This document shows positions 20,360 through 29,109 of a DNA stretch of 64,000 nucleotides, one piece after another. Below the pieces are notes generated by a model that worked only from the letters and a program-made list of their open reading frames with translations, did not search any database and was not told the origin of the DNA. Every line of letters begins with the position of its first letter. Position 1 is the stretch's first letter. The position numbers and the translations under genes were made by a program. Origin of the DNA: JAKALD01 sp963817785 (GTDB taxonomy: Bacteria; Pseudomonadota; Gammaproteobacteria; Burkholderiales; SG8-39); contig CAWFPL010000008.1 of NCBI GenBank assembly GCA_963817785.1, positions 1,054,001 to 1,118,000 of the forward strand, in the 5' to 3' direction.

Positions 20360-22876
20360 CTACGCCGGCTCCCGGGCCGGCGGGCGGCGCAGCAGCTTGC
20401 CCAGCTCGAACCACAGCACCCCCCCCACGCCCGCCGCCAGCGCGACCAGCACGTCGCCCGGGCGCAGGGGCGCGAAGCGGAACAGGCTCGCCAGCGGCGG
20501 CGCGTAGATCGCGGCGGCGAGCCCCGCCAGCGTGCCACCCAGGACCCACCACAGCGCGCGGTTCGGGCGGCGGAGCGTGGCCAGCATCGGACGCGCGCTG
20601 GAGCGGTTCGCAAGGATCAGCGCCAGATTCGCGAACACGATGGCGGCGAAGCCGAGCGCGCGCACCTCGCCCGGGCTGCGGCCGTCGGCCAGCGCCCACC
20701 AGTAGGCCAGCGTCACGCTCGCCAGGACGCTCGCGCCCAGGCCGAGCCCGGTGAGCAGCATCGAGGCGTCGAACAGCGGCCGGCGCGGGTCGCGCGGCGG
20801 GCGCTGCATCGCCCCATCCTCGCTTGGCTCCGCCTCGAACACGATCGAGCAGGCCGGGTCGATCACGAATTCGAGGAACACGATGTGCACCGGGAACAGC
20901 AACAGCGGCCAGCCGAACAGCAGCGGCAGGAACGACATGCCGGCGGTCGGCACGTGCACCGCGATCAGGTAGCGCATCGCATTGCGGATGTTCTCGTAGA
21001 TCCTGCGCCCGATGCGCACCGTCTCGACGATCGAGCCGAAGTCGTCCTCCAGCAGCACCAGCGCCGCGGCCTCGCGCGCCACGTCGGTGCCGCGCTTGCC
21101 CATGGCGACGCCGATGTGCGCGGCCTTGAGCGCGGGGGCGTCGTTGACGCCGTCGCCGGTCATCGCCACCACCTCGCCGGCGGCCTTCAGCGCGCCCACC
21201 AGCCGCAGCTTCTGCTCCGGCAGGATGCGCGCGAACACGTTCACCTCGCGCACCGCCCGCACCAGCCCGGCGTCGTCCATCCCCGCCATCGCTGCGCCGT
21301 TGAGCACGCCGCCGTCGCTGGCGATGCCCGCCTGGCGCGCGATCGCGAGCGCGGTGCCGGGATAATCGCCGGTGATCATCACCACCCGGATGCCGGCTCG
21401 GCGGCACTCGGCCACCGCCGCCGGCACCGAGGCGCGCAGCGGGTCGGCGAGCGCGACGAAGCCCAGCCAGCGGAAGCGGTAGGCGCGTGCGTCGCCGGCC
21501 CACTCGGGGGCGCTCCAGTCGGCCACGCCCACCGCGAGCAGGCGCAGTCCGCGCGCCGCCGCACGCGCGGCCTCCTCCAGCGCCGCACTGCGCGCGCTCT
21601 CGTCGAGCGCGCACAGCGCGAGCACCGTCTCCGGCGCGCCCTTGACCGCGACGCGGCCCTCCCCCTGCGGCGTGCGCCAGCCGTGGCACACCGCGAGGAA
21701 GTCCGCGCCGAAGGGATAGTCGCGCTCGAGCCGCCACTCGCGCCGCATCCGCTCGGCGCGCGGCGCGGCCTGCTGCGCGCCGGCGAGGATGGCGCGCTCC
21801 ATCGGATCGAACGGCTCGAGCTCGCAGGCGAGCGCGGCGGTCTCCAGCAGCGCGACCGCCCCGGCCGGCAGCGCGCCGGCGTCGAGGCGCCGCCAGGCGC
21901 CCGCCGCATAGGCCTCGACCAGCGCCATGCGGTTCTCGGTGAGGGTTCCGGTCTTGTCGACGCACAGCACGGTGGCGGCACCGAGCATCTCCACCGCAGG
22001 CATGCGGCGCGTGAGCACGCCGTGCTTGGCGATCCGCCAGGCACCGAGCGCCAGGAACACGGTCAGCACCACCGGGAACTCCTCGGGCAGGACCGCCATG
22101 GCGAGCGTGAGCCCGGCGAGGATCCCGTCCAGCACGCCGCCGCGCGAGAGCACGTACAGGACGCTCACCGCCACGCACAGGGCTAACCCGAGCGCCGCGA
22201 TCAGCCGCACCGCGCGCGCGGTCTCGCGCTGCAGCGTGGTCTTCTCGGTATCGAGCGAGGCGAGGAAGCCGCCGATGCGGCCGAACTCGGTGTGCGGCCC
22301 GGTGGCGGTGACCAGCGCGCGCCCCTGCCCCTTCACGACCAGCGTGCCGGAGAACACGCGCGCTTCGCGTGCCGCGGCGTCCGCCGCGACGCGCTTGTCG
22401 ACCGGGAGCGACTCCCCGGTGAGCAGCGATTCGTCCACCAGCAGCTCGTTCACCGCGACCAGGCGCGCGTCCGCGGGCACCCGGTCGCCCTCGGCCAGCA
22501 GCAGCAGGTCGCCGCGCACCACGTCCGCGCCGGCGATGCGCCGCTCGACGCCGTCGCGCACTACCAGGGCGCGCGGGCTGGACAGGTCGCGCAGCGCCTC
22601 GAGCGCGCGCTCGGTCTTGCGCTCCTGCACCACGGTGATCGCGATCACCACCATCACCGAGGCCGACAGCACCAGCGCCTCGCGCAGGCTGCCGAGCAGC
22701 AGGTAGATCGCGGCCGCGCCGACCAGCAGCAGGAACATCGGCTCGCGCACGACCTCCAGCGCGATGGCGAACGTATTGCGCTGCTGGGCGGCCTGCAGCG
22801 CGTTGGGGCCCTCGGCCGCGAGCCGCGCGGCAGCTTCGGCGGCGGACAGGCCCGTCGGCGGCGTTTCCTGGTTCAC
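20360..22876 (-). CDS. P-type cation-transporting ATPase (Ca2+/PMR1-like)
   Basis: An 838-residue P-type ATPase with an N-terminal cation-ATPase domain (LSAAEAAARLAAEGPN), actuator motif LLTGESLPV, helix-4 motif AVLPEEFPVVL, phosphorylation site CVDKTGTLTEN, and hinge MTGDGVNDAPALK. PEEFP in place of a CPC motif excludes a heavy-metal pump and points to the Ca2+/Mn2+ or related type-II group; the ion is not certain. It is the last gene after the cytochrome c gene and converges with fnr, with only 19 bases between. No direct link to cco function is known. Confidence 0.88.
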   Translation of the reverse strand: MNQETPPTGLSAAEAAARLAAEGPNALQAAQQRNTFAIALEVVREPMFLLLVGAAAIYLLLGSLREALVLSASVMVVIAITVVQERKTERALEALRDLSSPRALVVRDGVERRIAGADVVRGDLLLLAEGDRVPADARLVAVNELLVDESLLTGESLPVDKRVAADAAAREARVFSGTLVVKGQGRALVTATGPHTEFGRIGGFLASLDTEKTTLQRETARAVRLIAALGLALCVAVSVLYVLSRGGVLDGILAGLTLAMAVLPEEFPVVLTVFLALGAWRIAKHGVLTRRMPAVEMLGAATVLCVDKTGTLTENRMALVEAYAAGAWRRLDAGALPAGAVALLETAALACELEPFDPMERAILAGAQQAAPRAERMRREWRLERDYPFGADFLAVCHGWRTPQGEGRVAVKGAPETVLALCALDESARSAALEEAARAAARGLRLLAVGVADWSAPEWAGDARAYRFRWLGFVALADPLRASVPAAVAECRRAGIRVVMITGDYPGTALAIARQAGIASDGGVLNGAAMAGMDDAGLVRAVREVNVFARILPEQKLRLVGALKAAGEVVAMTGDGVNDAPALKAAHIGVAMGKRGTDVAREAAALVLLEDDFGSIVETVRIGRRIYENIRNAMRYLIAVHVPTAGMSFLPLLFGWPLLLFPVHIVFLEFVIDPACSIVFEAEPSEDGAMQRPPRDPRRPLFDASMLLTGLGLGASVLASVTLAYWWALADGRSPGEVRALGFAAIVFANLALILANRSSARPMLATLRRPNRALWWVLGGTLAGLAAAIYAPPLASLFRFAPLRPGDVLVALAAGVGGVLWFELGKLLRRPPAREPA

Positions 22877-22904
22877 CCCGGAAGGATACCCGGCCGGGCG
22901 CTGG

Positions 22905-23198
22905 TCAGTAATCGAGGTGGTAGTGCGAGCGGTTCAGGTAGGCGACCAGGTCCTCGAGATCCTCACGCGTGAAGCGCTGGCGCGTCTGCCCGGCCCAGCG
23001 CGTCACCTCGGCGCGCAGGTCGTCGACCGAGCGGACGCGGGAGCTCTCGCGGCTGCGCTCGTGCACGCGCTCGTAATGGCAGCCATTGCAGTGCGTCTCG
23101 TACAGCTGCCTGCCGCGCTCGGCGTCCTGCGCGCGCGCCGTGCCGCCGGCGAGCGCCGCGGCAAGCGCGATGCCGGCGAGCGCGCTAGCAGCACGCAT
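22905..23198 (-). CDS. Small periplasmic cytochrome c without methionine ligand
   Basis: A 97-residue protein with a cleavable signal peptide (MRAASALAGIALAAALAGGTARA) and one haem c site, CNGCH. The mature part contains no methionine, so the second axial ligand cannot be Met; the tail SHYHLDY or HERSRES region offers histidines. It could act as a low-potential or sensing cytochrome c. It overlaps the 98-residue membrane protein gene by 14 bases within the ccoGH operon. Confidence 0.8.
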   Translation of the reverse strand: MRAASALAGIALAAALAGGTARAQDAERGRQLYETHCNGCHYERVHERSRESSRVRSVDDLRAEVTRWAGQTRQRFTREDLEDLVAYLNRSHYHLDY

Positions 23199-23481
23199 CC
23201 GGATCCTCCCGCTTGGGACAGCCCACCGGGCGCTCGACCGGAGGCAGCGGACAGCGGTTGACCTCGTCCGAGGTGCGCTGCAGGAAGCAGGTGAAGGCGC
23301 TCGACGCGGCCGCGAACGCCCAGAACAAGAGAAACCCGATGGAATACACCGCGAGCCGGCTCATGCTCACGGGTTGTCCTAGGAAGTGCAGCTCCAGCGG
23401 GTCGAAAAACGTGAAGAACAGCACCTCGACGAGGCCGCCGACGATGAACGCCGGCCACAGGATCCAGATCGCCTTTTTCAT
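23185..23481 (-). CDS. Small membrane protein of the cco cluster, function unknown
   Basis: A 98-residue protein with two predicted membrane helices (IWILWPAFIVGGLVEVLFFTFF and LAVYSIGFLLFWAFAAASSAF) and a Cys-containing C-terminal tail (CPLPPVERPVGCPKREDPDACC). Four cysteines, including a terminal CC pair, could bind metal. The ATG overlaps the fixH stop by four bases, so it is part of the ccoGH transcript. I do not recognise a named family; a role in cbb3 oxidase assembly is inferred from position. Confidence 0.65.
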   Translation of the reverse strand: MKKAIWILWPAFIVGGLVEVLFFTFFDPLELHFLGQPVSMSRLAVYSIGFLLFWAFAAASSAFTCFLQRTSDEVNRCPLPPVERPVGCPKREDPDACC

Positions 23482-24029
23482 GGTGCGCGCTCCGGGTGCG
23501 CCTCGAGCAGGAAGGGCTGGTCGCCGCCCAGCCACTCGCCGGCCAGGCGCCATTGCCGGCGCGGGTCCTCGATGTACACGCGCCAGTGCCCCGGCGGCAG
23601 CGCCGGGAGCGCGGCCTGGTAGCTGCCGTCGGCGTCGCGCGCGAGCACCAGACTGCGGTCGTAGCCGGCGCGGGTGGCATAGGCCAGGCGTACCGCAAGC
23701 GCATCGGGAATCGCGGCGTGCCCCTGCAGGCGCACGCGCAGACGGCCGTGGCGCGGATCGACGCGCGCGATCAGGTCGAGGCGCTCGGCCGCATCCTCGC
23801 GCGCCAGCACGCGGTTGATCCCCAGCCCCTCCTTGTAGTAGTCGTCGGCCACCAGGCCGTCGGAGGAAGCCACCGCCAGGTACAGGGTGAAGAAGCTCGC
23901 CACGATCACTGCCGCGGGCCCCGAGATCAGGATCCAGGGCCAGGGCTCCCGGTACCAGGGACGCGGGGGTGAGAAGCGCTCGACCCCCGCACCCCCCGGT
24001 TTGACTTCCTCGCGCGCGATGTCGTGCAT
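23478..24029 (-). CDS. ccoH: FixH/CcoH family cbb3 oxidase assembly protein
   Basis: A 183-residue protein with one N-terminal membrane helix (PWILISGPAAVIVASFFTLYLAVA) followed by DGLVADDYYKEGLGINR, the hallmark of the FixH family, and a periplasmic beta-rich domain. FixH/CcoH works with the copper pump CcoI and is needed for stable cbb3 oxidase assembly. It lies 10 bases after ccoG. Confidence 0.9.
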   Translation of the reverse strand: MHDIAREEVKPGGAGVERFSPPRPWYREPWPWILISGPAAVIVASFFTLYLAVASSDGLVADDYYKEGLGINRVLAREDAAERLDLIARVDPRHGRLRVRLQGHAAIPDALAVRLAYATRAGYDRSLVLARDADGSYQAALPALPPGHWRVYIEDPRRQWRLAGEWLGGDQPFLLEAHPERAP

Positions 24030-24039
24030 GTGCGTGGCC

Positions 24040-25482
24040 TCAGCGGATGATGAAAACCGATTTCTCTTCGACGTGCTCGTGGTCGCCGTCGAGCGCGCGC
24101 AGCTCGAACTCGATCCGGTGGCTGCCCGGCTGCGCGCTGCCGGGCTGCACGCGCACCCTGACGGGGACCAGGCGCGTGGTGGCGCCGGGCAGCTCGACGA
24201 TGGCTTCGCTCGCCACGCGGATCGTGGGCAGGCCCTCGACGCGGATCTCGAAGCGGTGCGCGCGCTCGGCCGTGTTCATGATCTGCAGCTGGTACAGGTT
24301 TTCGATCTCTCCGCCCTCCACCTCGCGCGAAATCACCGTGCGGTCGCCGATCACGTCGAGCTTGAGCGGCACGCGCAGGTATAGCGCCACCCCGGCGGCG
24401 ATGATGATGGCCCACAGGACCGCCGAGTACAGCAGCACCCGCGGGCGGAAGGCGCGCGCGAACATCTGCTTGCGCGTGAGCCGGTTGTCCATCGCGTGGG
24501 TGGTGGAGTAGCGGATCAGGCCGTGCGGATAGCCCATGCGGTCCATCACCTGGTTGCAGCCGTCGATGCAGGCGGCGCAGCCGATGCACTCGTACTGCAG
24601 GCCGTTGCGGATGTCGATGCCGGTCGGGCAGACCTGGACGCAGATGCCGCAGTCGACGCAGTCGCCCAGGCCGAGCGCCTTCGGGTCGGCTTGCGGCGCG
24701 CGCGGCCGCCGCGCGGCTCGCCGCGTTCTGGGTCGTAGGTGATGATCAGGGTGTCCTTGTCGAACATCGCGCTCTGGAAGCGCGCGTACGGGCACATGTA
24801 CTTGCACACCTGCTCGCGCATCCAGCCGGCGTTGCCGTAGGTGGCGAAGCCGTAGAACAGGATCCAGAAGGTCTCCCAGGGACCGGCCGAGAACGTCAGC
24901 GCCGCGTGCCCGAGCTCGCGGATCGGCGTGAAGTAGCCGACGAAGGTGAAGCCGGTCCACAGCGACAGCGCGATCCAGGCGCCGTGCTTGGCGGCCTTGA
25001 GCGCGAGCTTGCGCGCGCCGAAGGGCGACTGGTCGAGCCGGATGCGCGCCGACGCGGTCGCCCTCGATCAGCTTCTCGATCCACAGGAAGATCTCGGTGT
25101 AGACGGTCTGCGGGCAGGCGTAGCCGCACCACAGCCGCCCCGCCACCGCGGTGAACAGGAACAGCGACAGCGCCGAGATGATCAGCAGGACGGTCAGGTA
25201 GATGATGTCCTGCGGCCAGAACACCAGGCCGAAGATGTAGAACTTGCGGGTCGCGATGTCGAACAACAGCGCCTGGCGGGCGTTCCAGGTGAGCCAGGCG
25301 CCGCCGTAGAACACCAGCTGCGTCGCCCAGACCAGCACCCAGCGCCACGCGGCGAACCAGCCGCGCACCGCGCGCGGATAGATCTTCCTGCGGACCTCGT
25401 AGAGCGCCTGCTCGGCGCTCTCGTTCGCCGGTGCGCCGTTCTTTTCTTTCTGCGCCACCACCTTGAGGGACGGTTGAGCCAT
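24040..25482 (-). CDS. ccoG: CcoG/FixG iron-sulfur membrane protein, with two compensating frameshifts
   Basis: CcoG is a cupric reductase that supports cbb3 oxidase assembly. The N-terminal part (LWCGYACPQTVYTEIFLWIE) and C-terminal part (CVDCGICVQVC...CIGCAACIDGCNQ) are normal. Between about 24691 and 25052 the continuous frame reads nonsense, while another frame encodes the expected middle (IRLDQSPFGARK; MREQVCKYMCPYARFQ; FDKDTLIITYDPERGE). The simplest reading is one extra base at 25052 and one missing base between 24690 and 24691. Length (480 codons) is therefore right but about 120 residues are scrambled. Sequencing error is likelier than decay because the middle is fully conserved. Confidence 0.88.
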   Translation of the reverse strand: MAQPSLKVVAQKEKNGAPANESAEQALYEVRRKIYPRAVRGWFAAWRWVLVWATQLVFYGGAWLTWNARQALLFDIATRKFYIFGLVFWPQDIIYLTVLLIISALSLFLFTAVAGRLWCGYACPQTVYTEIFLWIEKLIEGDRVGAHPARPVALRRAQARAQGRQARRLDRAVAVDRLHLRRLLHADPRARARGADVLGRSLGDLLDPVLRLRHLRQRRLDARAGVQVHVPVRALPERDVRQGHPDHHLRPRTRRAARRPRAPQADPKALGLGDCVDCGICVQVCPTGIDIRNGLQYECIGCAACIDGCNQVMDRMGYPHGLIRYSTTHAMDNRLTRKQMFARAFRPRVLLYSAVLWAIIIAAGVALYLRVPLKLDVIGDRTVISREVEGGEIENLYQLQIMNTAERAHRFEIRVEGLPTIRVASEAIVELPGATTRLVPVRVRVQPGSAQPGSHRIEFELRALDGDHEHVEEKSVFIIR

Positions 25483-25495
25483 ACCGCCTGCAGCC

Positions 25496-26416
25496 CTACT
25501 GGGTGCCCGGCGGGCCCGCCGGATGCGACAGCGAGTACACGTACGCCGCCACTAGGTGGATCTGCGCGGGCGTCAGGATTTCCTTCCACGCCGGCATGTG
25601 CCCGTTGCGCCCCTTGGTGATCGTCTCGATGATCGTCGGCTCGCTCCCGCCGTACAGCCAGGTCCCGTCGGTCAGGTTGGGCGCCCCGATCTGCTGGTTG
25701 CCCTTGCCGTCGGCGCCGTGGCAGGCAGCGCAGTTCTGCTTGAAGACGTCCTGGCCGCGCGCGGCGCGGATGCTGTCGTGCGCCATGCCGGAGAGCGACA
25801 TCACGTAGTGCGCGACGTCCTTGACCTTCTCGTCGCCGAGAATCGGGCCCCAGGCCGGCATCACCCCGCCCCGCCCGCTGGTGATCGTCGCCTCGATGGT
25901 CGCCGGAGCGCCGCCGTAGAGCCAGTCGTTGTCGGTCAGGTTGGGAAAGCCGCGGGCGCCGCCGCCGTCCGAGGCGTGGCATTGCGCGCAGTTGTTCAGG
26001 AACACCTTCTGCCCGATCGCCAGCGCGTCCGGGTTCGTGGCCAGGGCGACGATCTCCTGCTTCGCGTACTTGTCGTAGATCGGCCCGTACTGCGCCGCGG
26101 CGCGCTGCTCTTCTTCCTGGTACTGCTTGACCTCGGTCCAGCCGAGCAGGCCCTTGTAGCTGCCCAGGCCGGGATACAGCGCCAGGTACAGCAGGCCGAA
26201 CACGATGGTGATGTAGAACAGCCACATCCACCAGCGCGGCAGCGGGTTGTTGTACTCGCCGAGGTCCTCGTCCCAGGTGTGGCCGGTGGTCTGCGTCTGG
26301 GTGCCCGCGACCTTGCGCACGCTCTGCATCCTGAGGAACACCCCGCAGGCGACGATCGACACGATCACGATCACCGCGATGTAGAAGTCCCAGAAGCTGC
26401 TGGTGAACTGGCTCAT
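25496..26416 (-). CDS. ccoP: cbb3 cytochrome oxidase, dihaem subunit III
   Basis: A 306-residue membrane-anchored dihaem cytochrome c with an N-terminal helix (FYIAVIVIVSIVACGVFL), a second helix (WMWLFYITIVFGLLYLALYPGLG), and two haem sites, CAQCH and CAACH, each followed by a Met-containing segment (GVMPAWGP, GHMPAWKE). It delivers electrons to CcoO/CcoN. The ATG at 26416 overlaps the ccoQ stop; longer forms are out of homology. Confidence 0.96.
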   Translation of the reverse strand: MSQFTSSFWDFYIAVIVIVSIVACGVFLRMQSVRKVAGTQTQTTGHTWDEDLGEYNNPLPRWWMWLFYITIVFGLLYLALYPGLGSYKGLLGWTEVKQYQEEEQRAAAQYGPIYDKYAKQEIVALATNPDALAIGQKVFLNNCAQCHASDGGGARGFPNLTDNDWLYGGAPATIEATITSGRGGVMPAWGPILGDEKVKDVAHYVMSLSGMAHDSIRAARGQDVFKQNCAACHGADGKGNQQIGAPNLTDGTWLYGGSEPTIIETITKGRNGHMPAWKEILTPAQIHLVAAYVYSLSHPAGPPGTQ

Positions 26417-26586
26417 GAGCGCTCTCCCGACTCGGAGGCCTGCGCCGGCCCGTCCTCCTCGAACGGCAGCATCCCGTCGCGCTCGAAGCGCGTCTTGCGC
26501 GACGGGCCATAGGCCCACCAGATGACGCCGAGGAAAAAGGCGAAGCTCACCACGGTGAATACGCTGTGAAAGTCGATCATGTCCAT
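26413..26586 (-). CDS. ccoQ: cbb3 cytochrome oxidase, small subunit CcoQ
   Basis: A 57-residue protein with one membrane helix (FTVVSFAFFLGVIWWAYGPSRKTRFERD), typical of CcoQ, which stabilises the oxidase. It lies between ccoO and ccoP with 11- and -4-base junctions. The ATG at 26586 was chosen; an internal ATG at 26580 also fits. Confidence 0.88.
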   Translation of the reverse strand: MDMIDFHSVFTVVSFAFFLGVIWWAYGPSRKTRFERDGMLPFEEDGPAQASESGERS

Positions 26587-26597
26587 GATTGCTTTCC

Positions 26598-27240
26598 TTA
26601 CTTGCCCTGCGGCGCCGCCTGCACTTCGGCGCGCGGCTTGAGGTCGGTGCCCAGGGACTGCAGATAGGCGATCAGGGCGTCCATCTCGGTCTTGCCCTTG
26701 AGCTCCCCCGGCGCCTTGGCGATCTGCGCGTCGGTGTACGGCACGCCGACCTCGCGCAGCGCGCGCATCTTGGCCTGGATGTCGGCGGCATTCGCCGGCG
26801 CCGTCGCCAGCCAGGGGAAGGCCGGCATGTTCGACTCCGGCACCACGTCGCGCGGGTTCATGAAGTGGATGCGCAACCAGTCGTCGGAGTAGCGCCCGCC
26901 GACGCGCGCGAGGTCCGGGCCGGTGCGCTTGCGAGCCCCACAGGAAGGGATGGTCGTAGACGAATTCGCCCGCGACGGAGTAGTGGCCGTAGCGCTCGGT
27001 CTCGGCGCGGAACGGCCGGATCATCTGCGAGTGGCAGTTGTTGCAGCCCTCGCGGATGTAGATGTCGCGCCCGGTGAGCTGCAGCGGCGGGTAGGGCTTG
27101 ATCCCCTCCACCGGCTGGATCACCTGCTTGTCGAACGACAGCGGCAGGATCTCGACCAGCCCGGCGATCGACACCACCACGATGACCAGGGCGATGAGCA
27201 GCACCTGGTTGCGCTCGATCATGTCATGCGTCAGCTTCAT
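26598..27240 (-). pseudogene. ccoO: cbb3 cytochrome oxidase monohaem subunit II, one frameshift as given
   Basis: CcoO is the monohaem cytochrome c subunit. The N-terminal part holds the membrane helix (LLIALVIVVVSIAGLVEILP) and haem site CNNCHSQMIRPF. After HPFLWGS the frame shifts: one extra base at 26931 turns the expected SKRTGPDLARVGG into nonsense, while the correct continuation (RIHFMNPRDVVPESNMPAFPWL ... LQSLGTDLKPRAE) lies in the next frame and ends at 26598. Removing the base gives a 213-residue protein of normal size. The gene is labelled broken only as the sequence stands. Confidence 0.88.
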
Positions 27241-27258
27241 GGCAGCGGTCCTCGTGCG

Positions 27259-28688
27259 TTACGCGTGGGCCGCGACCGGCAGCGGGATCGGCGCGTCGAA
27301 CGCGCGGCTGCCGGACACCGTCTTCACGACGTTGTAGACCATGACCAGCATGCCCGACAGGTACACCAGCCCGCCGAGCAGCCGGATGGTGTAGAACGGG
27401 TAGGCGGCCTTCACGCTCTCGACGAAGCTGTAGGTGAGCGTGCCGTCGCGGCTCACCGCGCGCCACATCAGGCCCTGCATGACCCCGGCGATCCACATCG
27501 ACGCGATGTACAGCACGATGCCGACGGTGGCGATCCAGAAGTGGGCATTGATCAGCCGCACGCTGTGCATCTCGGTGCGCCCGAACAGCCGCGGGATCAG
27601 GTAGTACATCGACCCGATGGTGACCAGCCCGACCCATCCCAGCGCGCCGCTGTGCACGTGACCGATGGTCCAGTCGGTGTAGTGCGACAGCGCGTTCACC
27701 GTCTTGATCGCCATCATCGGACCCTCGAAGGTCGACATGCCGTAGAAAGACAGCGAGACGATCAGGAACTTGAGGATCGGGTCCTGGCGCAGCTTGTGCC
27801 AGGCGCCCGAGAGCGTCATGATGCCGTTGATCATCCCGCCCCAGGAAGGCGCCAGCAGGATCAGCGAGAACACCATGCCGAGCGACTGGGTCCAGTCGGG
27901 CAGCGCGGTGTACATGCAGGTGGTGCGGACCGGCCCACATGTAGGTGAAGATCAGCGCCCAGAAGTGCACCACCGAAAGCCGGTACGAGTACACCGGGCG
28001 CCCCGCCTGCTTGGGCACGAAGTAGTACATCATCCCGAGGAAGCCCGCAGTGAGGAAGAAGCCCACCGCGTTGTGCCCGTACCACCACTGCACCATCGCG
28101 TCCTGCGCCCCGGCGTACACCGAGTACGACTTCCACATCGTCGCCGGGATCTCGGCGCTGTTGACGATGTGCAGGATCGCGATCGTCAGGATGAAGGCGC
28201 CGTAGAACCAGTTGGCGACGTAGATGTGCTGCACCTTGCCTTTTCGCGATGGTGCCGAAGAACACGACCGCGTAGGCCACCCACACCACCGCGATCAGCA
28301 GGTCGATCGGCCACTCCAGCTCGGCGTATTCCTTGGAGGTGGTGATGCCGAGCGGCAGCGTGATCGCCGCCGCGAGGATCACCGCCTGCCAGCCCCAGAA
28401 GGTGAACGCGGCCAGCTTGTCAGAGAACAGCCGCGCGTGGCAGGTGCGCTGCACCACGTAGTAGGAGGTGGCGAACAGCGCGCAGCCGCCGAAGGCGAAA
28501 ATCACCGCGTTGGTGTGCAGCGGGCGCAGCCGGCTGTAGGTCAGCCACGGCGTGTCGAAGTTGAGCGCCGGCCAGATCAGCTGCGAGGCGATCAGGACGC
28601 CGACCAGCATGCCGACGACGCCCCACACCACCGTCATGATCGCGAACTGCCTGACCACCTTGTAGTTGTACGTCGCTTCCCCTTGCAT
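27259..28688 (-). pseudogene. ccoN: cbb3 cytochrome oxidase catalytic subunit I, two frameshifts as given
   Basis: CcoN is the haem-copper subunit that reduces O2. Three frames together encode the whole protein: MQGEATYNYKVVRQFA to FFGTIAKR, then QHIYVANWFYGAF through WWYGHNAVGFFLTAG and FTYMWAGPHHLH, then TALPDWTQSLGMVF to the end. Single extra bases at 28238 and 27913 explain the shifts; removing both gives 475 residues. The second lies immediately after the CuB histidine motif PHHLH. The ATG at 28688 follows a good upstream FNR-type promoter. Confidence 0.88.
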
Positions 28689-28773
28689 GAATGGCTTCCC
28701 CTCTGAGCTTGGCCGACGTGCGCCTCGAGCGGGCGCGACGCTGACGATGGTAGATTTCGGCCGCAGGCCGGGT

Positions 28774-28787
28774 TTGACGTAGGTCAA
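28774..28787. promoter_or_regulatory. FNR-type box ahead of ccoNOQPGH
   Basis: TTGACGTAGGTCAA is a symmetrical variant of the FNR consensus (TTGAC instead of TTGAT in both halves; the palindrome extends to TTTGAC/GTCAAA). Leftward, TACCAT (complement of 28747-28752) is centred 31 bp away, a -10-like hexamer placing the start near 28739, about 50 bases before the ccoN ATG. Confidence 0.75.
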
Positions 28788-28941
28788 ACGCAAGGATGCT
28801 GTCGGCCGCCATGCGACGACAACGAGAACGGGTCTCGTCTCAGGTGCGACTTGCTAGGGAACGAGCACGGCGGCGCCGGTGATGCGGCCGGCACGCAGCG
28901 GCGCACGCGGCACGTGCACGCGCATCGCGCGCATGCCGGCC

Positions 28942-29109
28942 TCATCCATCGGGAGGTGCCTTGGGCGGAGTGTCGTCGTCCATCAGCACGTCGATCGCGG
29001 GCTTGTCGAGGTCGTCGAACTGGCCGCCTTCGAGCGCGCGCCAGAACACGAAGATCATGAGCAGCACCATCACGACCGAGATCGGCACCAGGACGTAGAG
29101 GCTGGTCAT
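28942..29109 (-). CDS. ccoS: cbb3 oxidase maturation protein CcoS
   Basis: A 55-residue protein with one N-terminal helix (MTSLYVLVPISVVMVLLMIFVFWRAL) followed by GGQFDDLDKPAIDVLMDDD, diagnostic for CcoS, which is needed to insert cofactors into cbb3 oxidase. Its ATG overlaps the ccoI stop by four bases. About 250 bases separate it from ccoN; that gap holds only the cco promoter region. Confidence 0.92.
   Translation of the reverse strand: MTSLYVLVPISVVMVLLMIFVFWRALEGGQFDDLDKPAIDVLMDDDTPPKAPPDG

Noticed and set aside
20360..22876. The P-type ATPase as a second copper pump for cbb3 oxidase
   Set aside because: It has PEEFP rather than CPC in the ion-binding helix and no N-terminal metal-binding domain, so it belongs to the Ca2+/Mn2+-like group.
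24690..28238. Programmed ribosomal frameshifting in the cco genes
   Set aside because: No slippery heptamer or downstream structure is seen at the five sites, and the shifts are single inserted or missing bases in conserved codons, better explained by sequence error or fresh mutation.
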